Source: Campylobacterales bacterium
GTDB lineage: Bacteria; Campylobacterota; Campylobacteria; Campylobacterales; JACAEZ01
Direction: 5' to 3'
Length of the DNA stretch: 12,624 nt
NCBI GenBank assembly: GCA_013388565.1
Contig: JACAEZ010000118.1
Location: 1 to 12,624 of the forward strand
Shown: positions 8,663 to 12,624 of the stretch, in pieces
How positions within the stretch are numbered: position 1 is the first letter of the stretch
Layout: each line of letters begins with the position of its first letter
Made by a program: the position numbers and the translations under genes
The notes under the pieces: model-generated
Told to the model about the DNA's origin: nothing
The model's input: only the letters and a program-made list of their open reading frames with translations
Database searches by the model: none

Positions 8663-9151
8663 ATGTCAAAAAAGTTATCTATAATAGTATTCTCTTTTCT
8701 ATTTTGCTTATCTATAGTTTCGATGTTCGTTGTTTATAACTATATTCATGAAGATGTTGAAACAGTAGAAAATATAGCTTCTATAAAAAAAGAGAATAAA
8801 AAAGAAGAGATCGTCTCTGAAACAAATTGGCTTGACAAAATAGCAAAAAAAGAGATAAAAGATTATTCATTTGCAGTTAATGACATTAGTATTAAAATAG
8901 CTCTAAACGAAGAGATTAAATTTGAAGAATTTTTTGAGATTGTCGTTGAAAATATAGATGAGTATAAATTTTTTTGTTTAAATCAAATATTAAAAAGTAA
9001 AGAGATTAAATTTTATCTATACAAAAAACTTAATTTTGTAAAGCTAATTGTTACTACTAATGATAAAAATTATTTAGATACTGTTTTAGCTGAATTAAAA
9101 CGGTATGATATAGAGTATAAAGTAGAAAAAGTAATTAAAAAATTAAATTAA
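8663..9151 (+). CDS. Conserved single-pass membrane/periplasmic protein of unknown function
   Basis: I do not recognise a domain. The 162-residue protein has a short basic start (MSKK), one hydrophobic segment at about residues 5-27 (an uncleaved anchor or signal peptide without a clear cleavage site), a charged Lys/Glu-rich linker (about 40-62, KKENKKEEIV) and a C-terminal portion of about 95 residues with predicted alternating strand/helix character. The lack of further hydrophobic stretches places the C-terminal part most likely in the periplasm. It starts five bases after the rpsA stop and ends 11 bases before serA; no good Shine-Dalgarno precedes it, so reinitiation from rpsA is likely. 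From memory, C. jejuni also has an unassigned periplasmic protein between rpsA and serA (Cj0892c), which suggests a conserved but unstudied gene rather than a chance ORF. Confidence 0.8.
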   Translation: MSKKLSIIVFSFLFCLSIVSMFVVYNYIHEDVETVENIASIKKENKKEEIVSETNWLDKIAKKEIKDYSFAVNDISIKIALNEEIKFEEFFEIVVENIDEYKFFCLNQILKSKEIKFYLYKKLNFVKLIVTTNDKNYLDTVLAELKRYDIEYKVEKVIKKLN

Positions 9152-9162
9152 AAGGATATATC

Positions 9163-10749
9163 ATGGAAAAAAGAAAAATCGTTGTTTGTGACCATATTCA
9201 TGAAAAAGGTTTAAAAATTTTGGAAAGTCAAAGTGATATTATTTATGTAAATGTCGCAAACGAACCAAAAGATAAACTTCCTGAATTAATTGAAGATGCT
9301 GATGTTATTATTACTAGAAGTTCAACTGATGTAGATGAAAAACTTTTAGTAAAAGTTAAAAAATTAAAAGCTATTGTTAGAGCTGGTGTCGGTGTTGATA
9401 ATATTGATATAAAAGAGTGTAGTAAAAGAGGCATTATTGTCATGAATGTACCAACAGCTAATACTATTGCGGCAGTTGAATTAACAATGGCACATCTATT
9501 AAATTGTGTTAGAGCTTTTCCTTATGCACATTCTGAATTAAAAGATAAAAGAGTTTGGAAAAGAGAAAATTGGTATGGAACAGAATTAAAAGATAAAAAG
9601 CTTGGAATTATAGGTTTTGGAAATATTGGGAGTAGGGTAGGTATCAGAGCAAAATCATTCGAAATGGATGTAATAGCTTATGACCCTTATGTCCCATCAA
9701 ATAAAGCCACAGATTTAGGTATTAAATATACAACAAATTTTGATGATATATTAGCATGTGATATTATTACAATACACACTCCAAAAAATAAAGAGACACT
9801 AAATATTATAAATTATGAACAAATAGAAAAAATGAAAGATGGTGTTATTTTGATAAATTGTGCAAGAGGTGGTTTATATAATGAAGATGCCATCTTTGAT
9901 GGATTAAAAAGTGGTAAAATAAAATTTGCTGGTATGGATGTATTTAATAAAGAACCAGCAACAAACAATCCACTTCTTGATTTAAATAATATTTGTGTTA
10001 CACCACATTTAGGTGCAAATACAAAGGAATCTCAATTTAAAATAGCAATAGCAGCAGCAGAACAAGCAATAGAAGCAGCAAAAGGAATAAGTTATCCAAA
10101 TGCACTAAATTTACCTATAAAAGAGAATGAAATACCACCATTTGTAAAACCATATTTAGAGTTAGTCCAAAAAGTTGGATATTTTGCAGCACAGGCAAAT
10201 AAAGGAGCTATAACTTCTATAAAAATTTCAGCAGAAGGTGCGATTTCAGACTATTTAGAGTCATTGCTTACATTTGCTACAGTTGGAGCATTAACAGATT
10301 CTATAGGTGATAATATAAATTATGTAAATGCGGTATATGTTGCAGGTGAAAGAGGTATAAAATTAGAAACACTAAAATCTCCAAATCAAAGTGGTTACCA
10401 AAATAAAATTAGTGTAAAAGTCACAACTCCAAAAGATGTAGTAACAATAAGTGGTACTGTATTTGATGAAGATAAATTAAGAATAGTGAATTTAAATGGA
10501 TTTATATTAGATGTAGAACCAAAAGGTAACATGATTTTATTTAAAAATTCAGATGTACCTGGTGTAATAGGTGATGTTGGTATGACATTAGCAAAACATA
10601 ATATTAATATTGCAGATTTTAGATTAGGTAGAAATAGCAACAATGAAGCATTAGCAGTAATAATTGTTGATGAACCTGTAGATAATGAAGTTTTAAAAGA
10701 ACTTGCAAATCTAAAAGCTTGTCTATCCGTACATCATGTAGTAGTTTGA
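9163..10749 (+). CDS. serA: D-3-phosphoglycerate dehydrogenase
   Basis: Oxidises 3-phosphoglycerate to 3-phosphohydroxypyruvate with NAD+, the first committed step of serine synthesis. At 528 residues it is the long (type I) form. The substrate domain (about 1-98 and 285-320) contains RAGVGVDNID (73-82); the Rossmann domain (about 99-284) contains GFGNIG (151-156) and D174 (AYDPY) for NAD ribose binding. Catalytic residues are R235 (NCARGG), E264 (NKEPA) and H282 (TPHLGAN). An allosteric-substrate-binding domain follows (about 325-450), and a C-terminal ACT domain (about 457-528, starting ILFKNSDVPGVIGDVGMTLA) is the usual site of serine feedback. AAGGA at 9152-9156 precedes the ATG. It is the last gene of the pheS run, closed by a long hairpin. 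Confidence 0.97.
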   Translation: MEKRKIVVCDHIHEKGLKILESQSDIIYVNVANEPKDKLPELIEDADVIITRSSTDVDEKLLVKVKKLKAIVRAGVGVDNIDIKECSKRGIIVMNVPTANTIAAVELTMAHLLNCVRAFPYAHSELKDKRVWKRENWYGTELKDKKLGIIGFGNIGSRVGIRAKSFEMDVIAYDPYVPSNKATDLGIKYTTNFDDILACDIITIHTPKNKETLNIINYEQIEKMKDGVILINCARGGLYNEDAIFDGLKSGKIKFAGMDVFNKEPATNNPLLDLNNICVTPHLGANTKESQFKIAIAAAEQAIEAAKGISYPNALNLPIKENEIPPFVKPYLELVQKVGYFAAQANKGAITSIKISAEGAISDYLESLLTFATVGALTDSIGDNINYVNAVYVAGERGIKLETLKSPNQSGYQNKISVKVTTPKDVVTISGTVFDEDKLRIVNLNGFILDVEPKGNMILFKNSDVPGVIGDVGMTLAKHNINIADFRLGRNSNNEALAVIIVDEPVDNEVLKELANLKACLSVHHVVV

Positions 10750-10762
10750 TATTTGCATGTAG

Positions 10763-10801
10763 TTAGATTATCTTTCTCACAAAGTGAGGAAGATAATCTA
10801 A
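10763..10801. terminator. Long hairpin between convergent serA and the lipoprotein gene
   Basis: An 18-bp stem (10763-10780 with 10784-10801) closes on an AAA loop; every pair is Watson-Crick except one T-G. It begins 13 bases after the serA stop and ends one base before the complement of the lipoprotein stop codon. The downstream plus strand is moderately T-rich (TTTAATCTTTT), so it probably terminates serA; on the minus strand no T-run follows, so termination there is less sure. Confidence 0.75.
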
Positions 10802-10802
10802 T

Positions 10803-11297
10803 TTAATCTTTTAAAAAATTTGTATATGCCATGCCAAATGTTTCATGCTTAATCAAAAACTCTAATTTATCGTTATTCTCTTTTTTGAAATTTACATAAT
10901 AATATTTATACCATTTTTGATAATATGGAATATCTCTTAACACTTTGTCATCTTTTGAAACCTCTATAATCTCTAAAGGTACTTTATTATTTAAAAATAT
11001 TTTATATTCACTGTTTTTAGTTAAATCAAAATTATCCATTAATTCACTATCGTTAATATAAAAAGCTACTAAAAACCGCTCCATCGAACTATCATGTGGT
11101 TTATATTTGTCAAGATAGGTAACTATTACAGTAGATTTTGTTTGAAATGAATTTATAATCTCTAATTTTTGAGTTTTATTTAACAATATTTTATAAACTT
11201 TATCTTCGTTTAACATTTTTTCGATAGTTTTTTTAGATTCACAACCTGTAAATATAAAAATAAATATTAAAAATATTAAACTTTTTTTGTTTATCAT
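10803..11297 (-). CDS. Small putative lipoprotein of unknown function
   Basis: I do not recognise a family. The 164-residue product begins with a lipoprotein signal: MINKKS, a hydrophobic stretch LIFLIFIFIF and the lipobox FTGC with C19 as the acylated cysteine (Phe at -3 is less usual). Glu at +2 suggests no inner-membrane retention. The mature part is charged and aromatic, with a Tyr/Trp/Lys-rich patch (IPYYQKWYKYYYVNFKK, residues 123-139) and probably mostly beta structure. The start ATG overlaps the mtnN stop (ATGA) and has no Shine-Dalgarno of its own, so it is likely translated by coupling and co-transcribed with mtnN. No functional link to nucleosidase activity can be read from the sequence. 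Confidence 0.78.
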   Translation of the reverse strand: MINKKSLIFLIFIFIFTGCESKKTIEKMLNEDKVYKILLNKTQKLEIINSFQTKSTVIVTYLDKYKPHDSSMERFLVAFYINDSELMDNFDLTKNSEYKIFLNNKVPLEIIEVSKDDKVLRDIPYYQKWYKYYYVNFKKENNDKLEFLIKHETFGMAYTNFLKD

Positions 11298-11980
11298 AAT
11301 TTTTTTACCATTGAAATTATAAATTCAGCACTAACTTTTGCAGATGTTTTTAAAAACTCATCAAAACTAAAACTAGCATCCATATCAGCAGAATCACTAA
11401 TAGCTCTAAGAATTAAAAATGGAATATTTAAACTATCACAAACAACAGCAACACTAGCACCTTCCATCTCCAAAGCATCAGCATGAAAATTGTTTTTAAT
11501 CCACTCTTTTTTCGCACTATCAGCAATAAATTGGTCACCAGTTGCAATAACACCATCTTTTAACTCAATATTTAAATCAGATGATACATTTTTTGCAATC
11601 TCTATTAACCCTTTATCAGCTTCAATAAAAACTTTCCCTTCAGGAATATATCCAAATGGATGACCAAATGCAGTTATATCAACATCATGCTGACAAAGTT
11701 TTGTAGCAACTATCAAATCCCCAATTTTAAGTTGTTCATTTATAGCACCAGCAACCCCACTAAACAGTATCTTTTCAGAACCAAACTTTTCAATCATAGT
11801 AACTGCTGTTATTGAAGCAAACACTTTACCTATTTTTGAATAAGCTATAACAAGCTTTTTATCCTCATTTTGTACTATAAAAAATTTATTACTAGCATAC
11901 TCAACAATTTCATACTCTTTATAATATTCAAGTATCGGTTCTATCTCCTCAACCATCGCTCCCATAATACCTATTGTCAT
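11294..11980 (-). CDS. mtnN: 5'-methylthioadenosine/S-adenosylhomocysteine (aminodeoxyfutalosine) nucleosidase
   Basis: A 228-residue cytoplasmic nucleosidase of the PNP/UDP phosphorylase superfamily. It hydrolyses the N-glycosidic bond of methylthioadenosine and S-adenosylhomocysteine, clearing SAM by-products and feeding autoinducer-2 and methionine salvage. In Campylobacter and Helicobacter the same enzyme also cleaves 6-amino-6-deoxyfutalosine for menaquinone synthesis, and that role is likely here if the organism belongs to this phylum. Key residues: E12 (GAMVEEIEP), GVAGAI (75-80), QHDVDITAFG (97-106), TGDQFI (147-152), LEMEG with E173, and SDSAD with the catalytic acid D196. The start is ATG at 11980, with an AAGGGG Shine-Dalgarno eight bases upstream and the canonical beta-1 strand MTIGIMGAM at the N-terminus. 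It overlaps the downstream lipoprotein gene by four bases. Confidence 0.95.
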   Translation of the reverse strand: MTIGIMGAMVEEIEPILEYYKEYEIVEYASNKFFIVQNEDKKLVIAYSKIGKVFASITAVTMIEKFGSEKILFSGVAGAINEQLKIGDLIVATKLCQHDVDITAFGHPFGYIPEGKVFIEADKGLIEIAKNVSSDLNIELKDGVIATGDQFIADSAKKEWIKNNFHADALEMEGASVAVVCDSLNIPFLILRAISDSADMDASFSFDEFLKTSAKVSAEFIISMVKKL

Positions 11981-12008
11981 GACAATTTCCCCTTTTTATT
12001 TTTTGGTG

Positions 12009-12014
12009 ATTATA
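12009..12014 (-). promoter_or_regulatory. Candidate -10 element for mtnN and the lipoprotein gene
   Basis: The minus strand reads TATAAT 28 bases before the mtnN start codon, predicting transcription from about 12002. The surrounding decamer (TGATTATATC on the plus strand) is identical to that around the HIT-gene -10 element at 1459-1468. No clear -35 box is present, and read-through from the sensory gene upstream is also possible. Confidence 0.5.
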
Positions 12015-12024
12015 TCTATATGTT

Positions 12025-12059
12025 TATAAAAATAAAACTAAAGACTATTTTCTAATAGT
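12025..12059 (-). terminator. Weak candidate terminator at the end of the sensory gene
   Basis: On the minus strand a 6-bp stem ACTATT-AGAA-AATAGT (12044-12059) is followed by CTTTAGTTTTATTTTTA. The stem is short and AT-rich and lies within the last codons of the gene, so it may be fortuitous. Confidence 0.3.
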
Positions 12060-12624
12060 TCAAAACACTCTTCTAACTTAACAAACAGTTCATGATAATT
12101 TTTATCGATACAATCTTTTGCACTATACTCTATATCTTTTGATATTTCATATATCTCATCAACTCTTAAATTTGAAGCAGCACCCTTTATTTTGTGTGCA
12201 AATAGTTTCATGTCTTCAAAATTATTGCTCTCTATAGCATTTTTTAACGATAGCAAATCATCTTTTGATGAGATAATAAACTCTAAAAAAAGCTCTTTTA
12301 TCAAATCTAAATCAAGTCCTAATGTCTTTGATGTTTTATTAAAATCAAATTGAATAGTTTGAATATTTTCTATTGGTAAATGTTCTTTTTTAGACAAAAT
12401 ATATTTATATAATACATTATCAAGTTCATTTAATTGAATAGGTTTTGATAAATAATCATCCATTCCAGCACTTAAAAATCGTTCTTTATCATCTTTTAAA
12501 GCATTCGCAGTCAATGCCACTATTGGTGTATGCTCTATGTTATTTAATTTTTCATATTCCAATATAAGTCTTGTAGCCTCCAATCCATCACATTCAGGCA
12601 TATGACCATCCATGAGTATCATGG
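12038..12624 (-). CDS. Receiver plus Hpt domain end of a hybrid sensory kinase (5' end outside window)
   Basis: This is the C-terminal part of a phosphorelay protein; the frame is open at the window edge, so the visible first Met is internal. The visible 194 residues begin just before the receiver phospho-acceptor: ILMDGHMPECDG with D5, then T38 (ALTAN) and K60 (LSKP), all the switch residues of a functional CheY-like domain. A linker (about 78-100) leads to an Hpt domain (about 104-190) with the phospho-accepting histidine H143 in AHKIKGAASNL. Receiver-then-Hpt order is that of BarA/EvgS-type unorthodox hybrid kinases, so an N-terminal sensor and histidine kinase are probably encoded upstream; a stand-alone receiver-Hpt protein is the alternative. 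It ends 57 bases before mtnN in the same direction. The signal and target regulator cannot be inferred. Confidence 0.88.
   Translation of the reverse strand, partial: MILMDGHMPECDGLEATRLILEYEKLNNIEHTPIVALTANALKDDKERFLSAGMDDYLSKPIQLNELDNVLYKYILSKKEHLPIENIQTIQFDFNKTSKTLGLDLDLIKELFLEFIISSKDDLLSLKNAIESNNFEDMKLFAHKIKGAASNLRVDEIYEISKDIEYSAKDCIDKNYHELFVKLEECFELLENSL

Noticed and set aside
11973..11986. Perfect 14-base palindrome ATTGTCATGACAAT over the mtnN start codon, a possible operator.
   Set aside because: A palindrome of this size is expected about once by chance in a window of this length, there is no second copy that I noticed, and it is downstream of the likely promoter.
11870..12055. Plus-strand 61-codon frame across the mtnN 5' end and the gap to the sensory gene.
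   Set aside because: It mostly overlaps mtnN in antisense, is made of Phe/Ile/Tyr-rich low-complexity sequence and has no supported start.

Overview
The window is very AT-rich, tightly packed bacterial chromosome. It carries ordinary housekeeping genes and no mobile element, CRISPR array, rRNA or tRNA that I can see. Protein sequences and gene order (a HIT gene divergent from pheS-pheT-aroA-ispH-rpsA-small membrane protein-serA) match, from memory, the arrangement in Campylobacterota such as Campylobacter jejuni. The strong AT bias together with the cbpA-hspR and mtnN neighbours makes an Arcobacter-like member of that phylum my best guess, but genus is not established.

Layout. (1) Positions 1-1038, plus strand: the 3' part of a CbpA/DnaJ-type co-chaperone gene and its repressor gene hspR, ended by a hairpin terminator. 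(2) 1065-1421, minus strand: a HIT-family (HINT-like) hydrolase converging on hspR. (3) 1422-1563: a 142-base divergent promoter region, the longest gap in the window. (4) 1564-10749, plus strand: a seven-gene run with gaps of 11 bases or fewer and two ATGA overlaps: pheS, pheT, aroA, ispH, rpsA, an unidentified single-pass membrane protein, and serA. It closes with a long hairpin at 10763-10801. (5) 10803-11980, minus strand: mtnN followed by an overlapping small lipoprotein gene. (6) 12038-12624, minus strand: the 3' end of a sensory gene carrying receiver and Hpt phosphotransfer domains, cut by the window edge.

How the genes fit together. The large run combines translation (both PheRS subunits, ribosomal protein S1), aromatic precursor synthesis (EPSP synthase), the last step of isoprenoid precursor synthesis (IspH), and the first step of serine synthesis (SerA). 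Co-transcription would tie these to growth rate. cbpA-hspR is a self-contained heat-shock unit. mtnN recycles S-adenosylmethionine by-products and, in this phylum, probably also serves futalosine menaquinone synthesis.

I found no convincing undescribed system. The points most worth a second look are the PheT editing domain, which appears to lack the canonical editing histidine and glycine motif, and two unassigned envelope proteins (8663-9151 and 10803-11297) tied by position to well-known genes.
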